Origin: Clostridia bacterium | GTDB taxonomy: Bacteria > Bacillota > Clostridia > Oscillospirales > CAG-272 | Reading direction: 5' to 3' | Assembly: GCA_017502875.1 (NCBI GenBank) | Contig: JAFVUF010000012.1 | Coordinates: forward strand, 62,001-126,000 | DNA: 64,000 nucleotides | Part shown: piece after piece, positions 41,154-50,219 of the stretch | Layout of the letters: each line of letters starts with the position of its first letter | How positions within the stretch are numbered: position 1 is the first letter of the stretch | Made by a program: the position numbers and the translations under genes | The notes under the pieces: generated by a model | Seen by the model: only the letters and a program-made list of their open reading frames with translations | Database searches by the model: none | What the model was told of the DNA's origin: nothing

Positions 41154-41861
41154 ATGTTCAGAAAAATGCTCACCCTCAGCTTTGATGACGGTACCGTACA
41201 GGATAGGCGTCTAATCGAGCTCATAGATAAATATAACCTTCGCGCAACCTTCAATTTGAACTCCGGATTCTTCGGGCGAAAGCACTGTATAACCCACTCC
41301 GGCTTCAACGTTTGCCACGATGAGATAGAAGCAAGCGAGGCGCGTTCGCTCTACCGCAATCACGAGGTAGCGGTCCACACCGTAAGCCACCCGAATCTAA
41401 AAAAAGTTCAAAGCGACGGCGAGATTATCCGACAGGTGCTTGATGACCATAAGGCGCTGACCGAGCTTACGGGCAAGGAGATATTCGGTATGGCTTACCC
41501 ATGCGGCGGCGACTGCTACGATGAAAGAGTCATAAAGCTGATATCCGAAAGCACGCACGTCCGCTACGCCAGAACTACAAGCAGCCACCGTACCTTCGCG
41601 CTTCCCGAAAATTTTATGACCTGGCACCCCACCTGCGACCAGCGTGACGATGACCTTTTCGAGCTTGCCGAGCGTTTCATTGCCGCGGAGCCGACCGAGG
41701 ACATGCTTTTCTACGTCTGGGGACACAGCTTCGAGCTTGACAAGCCCGACAAAAGCTGGGACAGATTTGAAAAATTCTGCGAAACTGTTTCCGCTAAACG
41801 CGATATAATCTATATGACCAACGGAGAGGTCTATAACTATATCACCAAAAACCGCAAATAA
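41154..41861 (+). CDS. Polysaccharide deacetylase family protein
   Basis: A 235-residue cytoplasmic NodB-homology protein without signal peptide. Metal and catalytic motifs are LSFDDGTVQD (Asp-Asp near residue 10), HTVSHPNL (His-x4-His-like, about residue 77) and GMAYPCGG. A late WGHSFEL is the other histidine motif. It probably removes N-acetyl or formyl groups from a carbohydrate or amide substrate, but the lack of an export signal suggests a small intracellular substrate. No SD-like GGAGG; ATAGGTATAATAA precedes the ATG. Confidence 0.85.
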   Translation: MFRKMLTLSFDDGTVQDRRLIELIDKYNLRATFNLNSGFFGRKHCITHSGFNVCHDEIEASEARSLYRNHEVAVHTVSHPNLKKVQSDGEIIRQVLDDHKALTELTGKEIFGMAYPCGGDCYDERVIKLISESTHVRYARTTSSHRTFALPENFMTWHPTCDQRDDDLFELAERFIAAEPTEDMLFYVWGHSFELDKPDKSWDRFEKFCETVSAKRDIIYMTNGEVYNYITKNRK

Positions 41862-41920
41862 AGCATTTTATTTCTATTAATTTCTAATAATAAACAAATT
41901 TTGACACAAAGGACACAAGA

Positions 41921-43459
41921 ATGTTATCTACTGTATATAGCGCAGGAATAAGCGGCGTAGACGGATTTACAGTTACCGTTGAGTGCGATGTCAGGAAAGC
42001 GGTGAAGGCAGATTTCCAGATAGTCGGTCTCCCTGACGCCGCGGTAAAGGAAGCGAAGGAGCGTATTCGCTCCGCTTCGGAAAACAGCGGCATAAATTTT
42101 CCCGACGGCGAAATAGTCATCAATATGGCGCCAGCCGACACAAAGAAAAGCGGTACCGCTTTTGACCTCGCCATGCTTATAGGAACGCTTCGCTCCGCGG
42201 GGGTTATCGACAAAAGCCTTCCTTTTAATAATAAGGCGTTTCTCGGAGAGCTTTCGCTTTCCGGCGCTGTACGCTCGGTAAGAGGAGCGCTTTGTATGGT
42301 AATCGCTTTAAAGCAAAAGGGCTTCACCGACATTTTCGTGCCTATGGAAAACGCAAAGGAAGCGTCTGTTGTCAGCGGAGTAAACGTCTACGGCGTCGAG
42401 GATCTTCGCTCGCTGCTGCTCCACTTAAACGGAAAAGCTCCGCTTTCTCCCATGAAATTTGACCCGAATATGCTCTCGGCAAAGGAAAACGGATATACGC
42501 TTGACTTTTCCGACGTAAAGGGTCAGGCAAAGGCTAAGCGCGCAATGGAAATAGCGGCGGCAGGAGGACACAACCTGTTGCTTATAGGCCCTCCGGGAAC
42601 GGGAAAGAGTATGCTCGCCAAGCGACTTCCGACAATTCTGCCAGATATGACCTTTGATGAGGCTATTGAGGTTACGAAAATATATTCCATAGCCGGAATG
42701 CTTCCGCACGACGTCTCTCTTGTAACAAACCGTCCCATTCGCTCCCCTCATCACACAATGTCGGGCGCGGCTCTTGCGGGCGGCGGAATAAATCCAACTC
42801 CGGGCGAAATATCGCTCGCCCATAACGGCGTTTTGTTTTTGGACGAGCTTCCCGAATTTCCAAGGCAGGTAACCGAGGTGCTGCGTCAACCGCTTGAGGA
42901 CGGCGAGATAACCATTACAAGAGCAAACGGAAAGATACGTTTTCCGAGCTCGTTTATGCTTTTGTGCGCAATGAATCCCTGTAAATGCGGCTACCGAGGA
43001 CACCCCACCCACCCTTGCGCCTGCAAGCTTGATGACGTAAGGCGTTACCTTTCGAGAATTAGCGGACCGCTTCTTGACCGAATAGACATTCAGGTTGAAA
43101 TGCCGTCGCTCACCAAGGACGAGATATCGGAAATGTCCGCGGGCGAATCCTCGGAGACAATTCGCAAGAGAGTCAACGAGGCGAGAGCCTTCTCCGCCAA
43201 GCGCTTTAAGGACGGCTCCGGTGTTTACAGCAACGCCAAAATGACCGCAAGACAGATACGCGATTACTGTGTGCTTGATAGCGAGGCGCGTCAGCTGATG
43301 TCGGACGCCTACGAGAATATCGGTCTATCCGCCAGAGGCTATGACAGAGTGTTGAAGGTCGCCAGAACAATAGCGGATCTTGACCGGAGCGAAACCATTC
43401 GAATGGAGCACGTAGCTGAGGCAATCCAGCTCCGTTCACTTGACAGAAGCTATTTCTGA
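41921..43459 (+). CDS. comM: YifB/ComM-family Mg-chelatase-like AAA+ ATPase
   Basis: This 512-residue protein has an N-terminal Lon-like/ChlI domain (about 1-165), an AAA+ module with Walker [10 protein letters not shown] (about residues 221-229) and Walker [11 protein letters not shown] Cys/His cluster around [17 protein letters not shown] follows, then a C-terminal helical domain. ComM-type helicases drive branch migration during natural transformation in Gram-negative bacteria; the clostridial role is less defined. In many Firmicutes it neighbours dprA, which is absent here; the next gene encodes a SLOG-fold protein distantly related to DprA. Confidence 0.93.
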   Translation: MLSTVYSAGISGVDGFTVTVECDVRKAVKADFQIVGLPDAAVKEAKERIRSASENSGINFPDGEIVINMAPADTKKSGTAFDLAMLIGTLRSAGVIDKSLPFNNKAFLGELSLSGAVRSVRGALCMVIALKQKGFTDIFVPMENAKEASVVSGVNVYGVEDLRSLLLHLNGKAPLSPMKFDPNMLSAKENGYTLDFSDVKGQAKAKRAMEIAAAGGHNLLLIGPPGTGKSMLAKRLPTILPDMTFDEAIEVTKIYSIAGMLPHDVSLVTNRPIRSPHHTMSGAALAGGGINPTPGEISLAHNGVLFLDELPEFPRQVTEVLRQPLEDGEITITRANGKIRFPSSFMLLCAMNPCKCGYRGHPTHPCACKLDDVRRYLSRISGPLLDRIDIQVEMPSLTKDEISEMSAGESSETIRKRVNEARAFSAKRFKDGSGVYSNAKMTARQIRDYCVLDSEARQLMSDAYENIGLSARGYDRVLKVARTIADLDRSETIRMEHVAEAIQLRSLDRSYF

Positions 43460-43878
43460 ACCACCGAGCAGCGCCGTCAGGGCGTTGCGATTTATCGGTT
43501 GTAAATAAGCATTTTTTTCATCTGATTAATAATATTCAGCATTGTCATTCAGCGCATTTTTAAAAATAAAATATTGATTTTTTAGTGCCTAAAAATGCCA
43601 AAAGGACAAAAATTGCTCATGGCTTCGTACATAAAAAATTTACCTATGTTTTTTATGAGTTTTCCACACCCCCTGTGGAAAACTACGCCAAAAACCACTT
43701 CTTTGAGTAAACATGCACCCGTCTTCTTATTGATAAAGGTCGAAAATATGGAAAACTCTGTGAAAAAATATGGAAAATTTAATTATCCAAAATTTTACAA
43801 TAGATAAAAATTTTCAGGACGTCTGCAAAAAAATCAACATGATATCTAACCTTAAAAATCGCAGAAAGGAATACTGAT
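43460..43878. other. AT-rich intergenic region with DnaA-box-like 9-mers
   Basis: The 419-bp gap has no convincing gene. TTTTCCACA occurs at 43660-43668 and inverted at 43674-43682, forming 10-bp arms GTTTTCCACA/TGTGGAAAAC. TATGGAAAA occurs at 43747 and 43769, and TTATCCAAA at 43783-43791. These are one or two mismatches from the DnaA box TTATCCACA, within 130 bp of A/T-rich DNA. Confidence 0.5.
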
Positions 43879-44385
43879 TTGAATTTTATACAAAATGAAA
43901 CCTGCTGCTTCACAGGACACCGTATAATAGATTCGAAAGCATTGCCAACGGTACGCCGAGCGCTGCGATTTGAGGTCAGGCGACTTTACGTAAACGGAGT
44001 AAGAAATTATATAACGGGCGGAGCGCTCGGCTTTGACACATTAGCTGCCGAGGCGATAATCGAGCTTAAGCTTGAACACCCCGATGTAAGACTGATAATC
44101 GCCCTGCCCTGCGTTGACCACGACACAAAATGGACGGACTCCCAACGCAGACGTTCTTCTGTGATAAAGCACCACGCCGATTACGTGGTAATACTAAGCG
44201 GGAGCTACTATGACGGCTGTATGCAGGCGAGAAATCGCTATATGGTCGATAACAGCTCACAGTGTATAAGCTACTGCGGCAAAAACCACGGCGGCACGTA
44301 CTATACTGTAAATTACGCAAAATCGAAGGGACTTTACGTCGAGGAGCTTTACGGACTGAAATTTCCCGATGAAAAGCCTATATAA
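43879..44385 (+). CDS. SLOG-fold (DUF1273/YspA-like) protein, 168 residues
   Basis: The sequence starts CCFTGHR and continues with NYITGGALGFDTLAAEAII, the nucleotide-binding pattern of SLOG Rossmann-like proteins (DprA, TIGR00725 and YpsA relatives). YVVILSGSYYDGCMQARNRYMVD follows as the second ligand-binding block. Proteins of this group are thought to bind nucleotide-derived ligands; cellular role unknown. The start is TTG 43879, seven bases after GAAAGGAAT. It is 25 bp ahead of the large membrane protein gene. Confidence 0.82.
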   Translation: MNFIQNETCCFTGHRIIDSKALPTVRRALRFEVRRLYVNGVRNYITGGALGFDTLAAEAIIELKLEHPDVRLIIALPCVDHDTKWTDSQRRRSSVIKHHADYVVILSGSYYDGCMQARNRYMVDNSSQCISYCGKNHGGTYYTVNYAKSKGLYVEELYGLKFPDEKPI

Positions 44386-44410
44386 TATAATGTAGAAAGG
44401 TAAGGCAAAA

Positions 44411-46018
44411 ATGTCACTCGTAAAGGACAGTACGTTTTTCAAAAACCTGTTTTTCGGTCAAAAAAACCGCGCGCCAATGCAAAAATACCTTTGCGAAATG
44501 TCGGAAAACGGCTACCATCTGGTAAAGATAGGTAAGTTTAAGTGCGTCTTCTCAGAGGAGCCGATTAAGCGCTATATCTATTCGCTTTGCGCCGAGGGCG
44601 ACGAGAGCTTGTATGCGCTCGGAAGCGAATGGGAGCTGCTCCTGACCTTCAAGGGCGTACTCTTTTATAAAAAAGAGGTTCCAAGCGATGCCGTGGTTAT
44701 ACCGAGAGTATTTAACAAAAAACGTTCAAGTCTTGAACTAAAATGGCTTAACGCCAGACTCGCGGAGGGTTTGGTTCTTATCGGAAGGCTTGGAAACGAA
44801 TACATTTTTAAGCGCTCAACCGAATATGTAGACCACGAATACTATATAAAGCGCGTTTCAAAAAAGAAAAAGCCCTCTAAAAAGGCTAAGAATAAAAAAC
44901 ACACGGACCAAGACACATTTTCCGAAGTCAAAACAATGCGCTTCGTTACCGTCTCCCCTAACGGCGACACCTACTATTTCTTAAAGGACGCAAAAATAAA
45001 AAACTCAGTAATCGAGAACCGCGGTAAGCGCCTATCCGACCAGCTTCTCGCCCTGTTTATATCGACAGGCTCGGCGCTCGCCTTCTGCGCGTCCGTCCTG
45101 CTTGCGCTTTTCGGAATATTGAGCGCAAAAACCAACGGCACGAGCTTTATCCCCTGGCTTGTCGGAGGAGGAGCCGCGGCGCTTGTGTTCGCCTCTCTGT
45201 TCGTAAGCTTTTTCCTGCGATTCCAAAAGATAGCGGAGGCGAGAAAAATAAGGGCAGAGGAAAAGAGAGCAAGACTTGAAGCCGAGGCAGCCGCCGCGCA
45301 AGCCGACACCACGCAAGCTCAATCCCCCGTAAGCGAAACCACAAACAACAATAATAATATCGTAATGAACACCGTCGTGCTTAATAGCTACGGCGAAAAA
45401 AGCAGCAGCTCCGGCGCAAATAACGTGTTAGACCCAAATCTCCAAAACGCCATGGGACAGGTCTTTGACGGAAGCGCATCACAGCCGCTTGATCCAAGAG
45501 TAAACCCAATGCTTGCCACAGCCAGAACCCCGGAGGAGCTCGCAAAAGCCGTAATGCAAGCGGCAAGCGCTCAAAACGTCCCTCGGTACGAGGATAAGAC
45601 CGCCGCAAATGACAGCGATATCTGGCAGGGCGCCGATATTTTCGGTCAGCAAAAGCAGCCCTCAATGCCGTTTAACGCGACAGTCTATGATGACAAAGAA
45701 TTACAGGCTGAGGAGCCCTACTTCGAGGAAAATCAAGATGGATACGAAACCGAGGAGTCCGAGGACGAATACGGGGAATACCGCGAGGGCTTTCCTCTTA
45801 TGCGGTTCATCGGTTATGCTGTACTCGCGTTTATCAGTATAGTGATACTTTCGCTTAGCGTTAGATTCTGTATCTCCTGGTTCTTATCCTCAGACAAGGG
45901 GAACTTCCTGACACTTGCGCTTTCATTGCTTGGAATAGGCTTTTCACCCTATCTTTGCTACTTAGGTATCACGAGCTGCCGCGATATTCTTTACTATAAC
46001 TCCGACGAGCTTGAATAA
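44411..46018 (+). CDS. Large membrane protein, DUF2812-like N-terminus, 535 residues
   Basis: Function unknown. Residues 1-160 resemble DUF2812-type modules: a compact YLCEMSENGYHLVKIGKFKCVF-like start with aromatic and basic strands. Two transmembrane helices lie near 212-232 and 244-265. A charged alanine/glutamate helix follows (about 270-300), then a long low-complexity, Asn/Ser/Gln-rich cytoplasmic region (about 300-445) with a very acidic end. Two more helices lie near 463-485 and 498-520. AGAAAGGTAAGG precedes the ATG. It probably forms a transcript with the SLOG gene; some DUF2812 proteins accompany PadR regulators, which I do not see here. Confidence 0.7.
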   Translation: MSLVKDSTFFKNLFFGQKNRAPMQKYLCEMSENGYHLVKIGKFKCVFSEEPIKRYIYSLCAEGDESLYALGSEWELLLTFKGVLFYKKEVPSDAVVIPRVFNKKRSSLELKWLNARLAEGLVLIGRLGNEYIFKRSTEYVDHEYYIKRVSKKKKPSKKAKNKKHTDQDTFSEVKTMRFVTVSPNGDTYYFLKDAKIKNSVIENRGKRLSDQLLALFISTGSALAFCASVLLALFGILSAKTNGTSFIPWLVGGGAAALVFASLFVSFFLRFQKIAEARKIRAEEKRARLEAEAAAAQADTTQAQSPVSETTNNNNNIVMNTVVLNSYGEKSSSSGANNVLDPNLQNAMGQVFDGSASQPLDPRVNPMLATARTPEELAKAVMQAASAQNVPRYEDKTAANDSDIWQGADIFGQQKQPSMPFNATVYDDKELQAEEPYFEENQDGYETEESEDEYGEYREGFPLMRFIGYAVLAFISIVILSLSVRFCISWFLSSDKGNFLTLALSLLGIGFSPYLCYLGITSCRDILYYNSDELE

Positions 46019-46043
46019 CAGCGAGCAAAAGCATCAGTAACAT

Positions 46044-46095
46044 AAAAAAAGAGCAGACATACAAGAATTTTCTTCTTGCGTGTTTGCTCTTTTTG
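46044..46095. terminator. Bidirectional terminator between the membrane protein gene and rplQ
   Basis: AAAAAGAGCA...ACAAGAA pairs with TTCTTG...TGCTCTTTTT across a short loop, with T-runs on either side for each direction. It lies between convergent genes, so it would end both the 44.4-kb transcript and the ribosomal protein superoperon. Confidence 0.85.
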
Positions 46096-46115
46096 TTTAT
46101 AATAAAGTTCTGAGC

Positions 46116-46514
46116 TTATTCAGCCTTAGCGTCCTCGGTTTTCTTGTCCTCGGAAGCGGTAGTTATCTCGACCTGCGGCGCAGTGAGCATAATAAGAGCC
46201 ATCTCAGCTCCATCTCCTCTGCGGGGTCCGAGCTTGTAAACTGCCGTATATCCGCCGTTTACGTCCGCGTACTTAGGCGCGACAACGTCAAACAGCTTCT
46301 TAGCTGTATCCTCGGGAAGCTGGGTAAGAGCCTTGCGGAAATTAGCAAGTCCGCCCTTTTTACCAAGGGTTATGAGCTTTTCGGTTACTGAACTGACCTC
46401 TTTAGCTCTGGTAAGAGTGGTCTCTATCTTGCCGTTCTCGATAAGATAAGCCGCCATTCCGTTGAGCATGCTCATTCTGTGAGCAGTAGGTCTGCCAAGT
46501 TTTCTGGTTCCCAT
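46116..46514 (-). CDS. rplQ: 50S ribosomal protein L17
   Basis: 132 residues; starts MGTRKLGRPTAHRMSMLNGM, the universal L17 opening, and includes KLFDVVAPKYADVNGGYT. The C-terminal 20 residues are a Glu/Asp/Lys/Ala tail beyond the common core. L17 sits near the exit tunnel of the 50S subunit. It is the last gene of the superoperon, 72 bp after rpoA, and ends at a terminator. Confidence 0.97.
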   Translation of the reverse strand: MGTRKLGRPTAHRMSMLNGMAAYLIENGKIETTLTRAKEVSSVTEKLITLGKKGGLANFRKALTQLPEDTAKKLFDVVAPKYADVNGGYTAVYKLGPRRGDGAEMALIMLTAPQVEITTASEDKKTEDAKAE

Positions 46515-46586
46515 CGTAACGAACCTCCTTCTGTTATATTCAAGTTATCCTTATATTTTAGATATTGCCCGATTTAATTCAGAGTC

Positions 46587-47537
46587 TTATTCCTCGTCAG
46601 CCTTGAGGCTGAGTCCGAGGGATTCGAGCTTCTGGATAACCTCCTCAAGCGACTTCTTACCAAGGTTTCTGACCTTGATCATATCGTCCTGAGTCTTGTT
46701 AACCAGATCTTCAACAGTATCAATGCTTGCGCGCTTGAGGCAGTTGAAGCTTCTGACGGACAGGTCAAGTTCCTCAATGGTCATCTCAAGAACCTTTTCC
46801 TTAATGGTCTCTTCTCTTTCGACCATTATCTCAGCATTGATCGCCTCATCTGAAAGATCGACGAACAATTTGAGATGCTCGTTGAGTATCTTGGCTGCGA
46901 GAGATATCGCCTCTTTTGCCGATATAACTCCATTAGTAGTGATTTCCATTGTCAGCTTGTCGTAGTCAACCATGTTGCCTACTCTGGTGTTCTCAACGGT
47001 ATAGGTTGCCTTATAAACGGGAGTAAAGATCGAATCCGTATAAATAAGACCGATCTGAGCAGGGTAGTTCTGCTTATTCTTTTCCTGAGAAACGTATCCT
47101 CTTCCATGACCGAAGGTGAGCTCCATAAAGAGGTGAGCTCCCTCGCCAACGGTGGCGATTACATGCTCGGGGTTAAGTATTTCAATGTCAGAATCCTGCT
47201 TGATATCTCCGGCTGTCGCAACATAAGGTCCGGTAATGTCAAGCACAACGGTTTTAAGTCCGTCGCAGTTGAGCTTTGCCGTTATACCCTTTACGTTAAG
47301 AACTATCTCAGTAACGTCCTCCTTAACACCGGGAACGGTGGAAATCTCATGGAGAACACCGTCGATTTTAATGCTTACTACCGCAACACCCGAAAGGGAG
47401 CTGAGGAGTACACGGCGGAGCGAGTTACCGAGTGTCGTTCCGTAGCCTCTTTCGAGAGGCTCGATAACGAATTTAGCTGTGCTGCCGTCATCGCTTATCG
47501 AGACGGCTTCTATATTCGGCTTTTCAATTTCTATCAT
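46587..47537 (-). CDS. rpoA: DNA-directed RNA polymerase subunit alpha
   Basis: 316 residues, normal length. The N-terminal domain holds the assembly motifs [22 protein letters not shown] and [10 protein letters not shown]. The C-terminal domain (from about residue 245) contains LELSVRS-type helix [16 protein letters not shown] and [12 protein letters not shown], which contact UP elements and activators. It lies between rpsD and rplQ as in most Clostridia. Confidence 0.98.
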   Translation of the reverse strand: MIEIEKPNIEAVSISDDGSTAKFVIEPLERGYGTTLGNSLRRVLLSSLSGVAVVSIKIDGVLHEISTVPGVKEDVTEIVLNVKGITAKLNCDGLKTVVLDITGPYVATAGDIKQDSDIEILNPEHVIATVGEGAHLFMELTFGHGRGYVSQEKNKQNYPAQIGLIYTDSIFTPVYKATYTVENTRVGNMVDYDKLTMEITTNGVISAKEAISLAAKILNEHLKLFVDLSDEAINAEIMVEREETIKEKVLEMTIEELDLSVRSFNCLKRASIDTVEDLVNKTQDDMIKVRNLGKKSLEEVIQKLESLGLSLKADEE

Positions 47538-47623
47538 TTAACTTACCCTCCTGTATTAGTTTGTTAAACCGTAATGCGCGTACTGCATAATTAAATATTT
47601 TACGCAGAAGCCTGGGGTGAGTA

Positions 47624-48250
47624 TTACTTGGAGTAAAGTTCGACTATGAGCTGCTCCTCGAACGGGAAGTCAATATCTTCTCTTACGGGAAGTGTATCAA
47701 TAGTAGCCTTCACTGCATCCTTGTCAACAAGAAGCCACTTGGGAGCGATTCTGCTGTCAAGTCCCTCTACAAGCTCCTTGATCTTAGCGGAAGAACGGCT
47801 CTCCTCGCGAACAGTTATAACATCGCCCTTCTTGAGAAGCATAGACGGAATAGTCGCCTTCTTGCCGTTAACTCTGAAATGTCCGTGGAGAACGAGCTGA
47901 CGAGCTTCCTTACGGCTCTCCGCCATACCCATTCTGTAAACTACGTTATCAAATCTTCTTTCGAGAAGGATAAGGAGGTTCTCACCGGTTACGCCTTCAA
48001 CTCTGTCAGCCTCTTTGAAGTAAGACTTGAACTGACCTTCCTGAAGTCCGTAGTATCTCTTTGCCTTCTGCTTCTCGCGAAGCTGCTTGCCGTACTCCTT
48101 AACCTTTACGTTAGCCGCGCCGTGCTGACCGGGGGCGGTGGGACGCTTTTCAAGGGAGCACTTTCCGTTTAAGCAACGGTCGCCTTTAAGGAAGAGCTTA
48201 GTCTTCTCTCTGCGACAAAGCTTACATGACGGTCCTGTATATCTTGCCAT
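47624..48250 (-). CDS. rpsD: 30S ribosomal protein S4 (zinc-binding form)
   Basis: 208 residues. Four cysteines at positions 9, 12, 26 and 31 form the zinc site of C+ S4 proteins. The S4 RNA-binding domain with RRFDNVVYRMGMAESRKEARQLV and HGHFRVNGKK follows. S4 is a primary 16S rRNA binder. It is inside the alpha cluster here, unlike in Bacillus where rpsD is unlinked. Confidence 0.97.
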   Translation of the reverse strand: MARYTGPSCKLCRREKTKLFLKGDRCLNGKCSLEKRPTAPGQHGAANVKVKEYGKQLREKQKAKRYYGLQEGQFKSYFKEADRVEGVTGENLLILLERRFDNVVYRMGMAESRKEARQLVLHGHFRVNGKKATIPSMLLKKGDVITVREESRSSAKIKELVEGLDSRIAPKWLLVDKDAVKATIDTLPVREDIDFPFEEQLIVELYSK

Positions 48251-48268
48251 CTTTCATTTACCTCCTGA

Positions 48269-48676
48269 TTAAACTCTTCTGCGCTTGGGAGGACGGCATC
48301 CGTTGTGAGGGATGGGGGTTACGTCCTTGATCATAGTGATCTCAAGTCCGACTGCCGCAAGAGCTCTTATAGCGCTTTCTCTACCTGCGCCGGGGCCCTT
48401 AACATATACCTCAACGGTCTTCATACCGTGATCCACAGCGATCTTAGCCGCCGTTTCAGCCGCGCTCTGCGCTGCGAACGGGGTGGATTTTCTCGAACCC
48501 TTGAATCCGAGCTCACCGGCAGATGCCCAAGATACGACATTGCCCTGTACGTCGGATATGGTTACGATGGTGTTATTGAAAGTAGCGCGGATATGAGCTG
48601 CGCCCTTTTCAATATTCTTGCGCTCACGGCGCTTCTTGACAACCTTTTTTCCGGCTGCTACGCTTGCTTTTGCCAT
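48269..48676 (-). CDS. rpsK: 30S ribosomal protein S11
   Basis: 135 residues. Diagnostic blocks are [16 protein letters not shown] and [13 protein letters not shown]; the C-terminus has the universal [18 protein letters not shown] ending. S11 lines the mRNA exit on the 30S platform. 15 bp after rpsM. Confidence 0.98.
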   Translation of the reverse strand: MAKASVAAGKKVVKKRRERKNIEKGAAHIRATFNNTIVTISDVQGNVVSWASAGELGFKGSRKSTPFAAQSAAETAAKIAVDHGMKTVEVYVKGPGAGRESAIRALAAVGLEITMIKDVTPIPHNGCRPPKRRRV

Positions 48677-48691
48677 GATCCTATCGCTCCT

Positions 48692-49060
48692 TTACTTCTT
48701 CTTGTTTGCAATAGTCTTTGCGGGACCCTTGCGTGTTCTTGCGTTGGTCTTGGTTCTCTGTCCTCTTACGGGGAGACCCTTTCTGTGTCTGATTCCGCGA
48801 TAACAGTTGATTTCTACCATGCGCTTGATGTCCATAGCGACGTCGCGCTTAAGGTCTCCCTCGACCTTGTAGTTCTCCTGTATCTCGTCACGAAGTCTGG
48901 CGACCTCGTCGTCTGTAAGATCCTTTGCTCTGGTATCGGGGTTGATACCGGTCTTTGCAAGGATATCATTTGCGCTCTTTCTGCCTATTCCGTAGATATA
49001 GGTAAGAGCAATTTCGATCCGCTTTGAATTCGGAAGATCTACACCTGCTAAACGAGCCAT
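48692..49060 (-). CDS. rpsM: 30S ribosomal protein S13
   Basis: 122 residues. [19 protein letters not shown] and [10 protein letters not shown] at the N-terminus and [20 protein letters not shown] toward the C-terminus identify S13, which contacts the P-site tRNA and the 50S subunit. It lies between rpmJ and rpsK as expected. Confidence 0.98.
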   Translation of the reverse strand: MARLAGVDLPNSKRIEIALTYIYGIGRKSANDILAKTGINPDTRAKDLTDDEVARLRDEIQENYKVEGDLKRDVAMDIKRMVEINCYRGIRHRKGLPVRGQRTKTNARTRKGPAKTIANKKK

Positions 49061-49078
49061 CTGTTTACACTCCTTCTT

Positions 49079-49192
49079 TTAGCCTTGTCTTTGTTTGTGC
49101 TTCGGATTTTCGCAAATTACCATTACGATACCTTTGCGCTTGATTATCTTGCACTTATCACAAATTTTCTTCACGGATGGTTTAACTTTCAT
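49079..49192 (-). CDS. rpmJ: 50S ribosomal protein L36 (Cys3His zinc form)
   Basis: 37 residues starting [14 protein letters not shown]. Cysteines 11, 14 and 27 with His32 form the zinc ribbon; the end KHKQRQG is universal. The start is 21 bp from infA. The zinc-binding type implies normal zinc supply unless a zinc-free paralogue exists elsewhere. Confidence 0.96.
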   Translation of the reverse strand: MKVKPSVKKICDKCKIIKRKGIVMVICENPKHKQRQG

Positions 49193-49213
49193 TTTATTAC
49201 TACCATTCCTTTC

Positions 49214-49432
49214 TTATTTTGAACGCCATGTAATTCTACCCTTAGTAAGGTCGTAAATCGAAACCTCGACCGTAACCTTATCTCCGGGAAGAATCCATAT
49301 ATAATTCATTCTGAGTTTACCCGATAAGTGAGCAGTAATTATATGCCCATTGGGTAGCTTTACCTTAAAGGCGGCGTTAGGCAGAGCCTCAAGCACCGTA
49401 CCTTCAAACTCCATTACATCGTCCTTAGCCAG
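49214..49432 (-). CDS. infA: Translation initiation factor IF-1, apparent CTG start
   Basis: The OB-fold core is clear: [27 protein letters not shown] and [23 protein letters not shown]. The first ATG in frame (49414) would give 66 residues and lose the conserved AKDDV start. Beginning at CTG 49432 gives exactly 72 residues, AKDDV restored, with GGAGGG 6 bases upstream. ATT and ATA codons just before the CTG are in frame but less fitting. IF-1 occludes the A site during initiation. Gene order map-infA-rpmJ is standard. Confidence 0.9.
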   Translation of the reverse strand: MAKDDVMEFEGTVLEALPNAAFKVKLPNGHIITAHLSGKLRMNYIWILPGDKVTVEVSIYDLTKGRITWRSK

Positions 49433-49459
49433 AATTATCCCTCCAAACCTTTATGATTT

Positions 49460-50218
49460 TCAAACTGTTTCAATATCCGTCAACAGCAGCGGTCCGTTTT
49501 CGGTTATCGCCACCGTGTTTTCGTAGTGCGCTGAAAGCTTTCCGTCAGCCGTAACTACCGTCCACTTATCCGCAAGCACCTTAACGCTAAACGTTCCGAC
49601 GTTTATCATCGGCTCGATTGCGAGCACCATTCCGGGATAAAGCCTTGCTCCCCTTCCGGCGTTGCCGTAGTTGGGAACCGAGGGCTCCTCATGAAGCTCG
49701 TGTCCTATTCCGTGTCCGACGTACTGTCTGACCGGAGAAAAGCCGTTTTTACTTGCGTGCGCCTCGACGGCGGCTCCGATATCGCCTATTCGGTTGTCAG
49801 CTACCGCCTGCGCCGCGCCCTTATAGAAGCACTCCTTTGTAACCTCCATAAGCCTTGCCGCCTCGTCGCTTACCTTACCTACCGCGAAGGTCCTTGCCGC
49901 GTCTCCGTGAAAGCCTTTGTAATAAGCGCCTACGTCGATTTTCACAATATCGCCCTCTTTAAGAATTATCTTATCCGAGGGAATACCGTGTATAACCTGC
50001 TCGTTCACGCTTATACAAGCGCTTGCCGGGAATCCGCCGTAACCGAGGAAGGATGGCTTTGCGCCTCGCTTCTCGATATGGCTGCGAACTATTTTGTCAA
50101 GCGTAAGGGTGCTTATACCCTCCTTGACTGCCTCGCCCGCGAGATAAAGCGCCTCGCCGGTTATTCTTCCGGCAAGCTTCATTATCTCAAGCTGTTCCTT
50201 ATTTTTCAGTTTTATCAT
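49460..50218 (-). CDS. map: Methionine aminopeptidase, type I
   Basis: 252 residues. Metal ligands are in KIDVGAYYKGFHGDAART (two Asp), GHGIGHELHEEP (His) and VLAIEPMI (Glu), with a final Glu near the C-terminus (HYENTVAI). It removes the initiator methionine from nascent proteins. It follows adk with one base between stop and start, so is tightly coupled. Confidence 0.97.
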   Translation of the reverse strand: MIKLKNKEQLEIMKLAGRITGEALYLAGEAVKEGISTLTLDKIVRSHIEKRGAKPSFLGYGGFPASACISVNEQVIHGIPSDKIILKEGDIVKIDVGAYYKGFHGDAARTFAVGKVSDEAARLMEVTKECFYKGAAQAVADNRIGDIGAAVEAHASKNGFSPVRQYVGHGIGHELHEEPSVPNYGNAGRGARLYPGMVLAIEPMINVGTFSVKVLADKWTVVTADGKLSAHYENTVAITENGPLLLTDIETV

Positions 50219-50219
50219 A

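Noticed and set aside
43595-43807. 70-residue open frame
   Set aside because: Lies in AT-rich DNA with hairpins and DnaA-box-like motifs, no ribosome binding site and low-complexity composition.
43460-43878. Replication origin
   Set aside because: No dnaA, dnaN or rpmH nearby. The superoperon at 46-61 kb would face forks leaving this site head-on, contrary to the usual Firmicutes arrangement.
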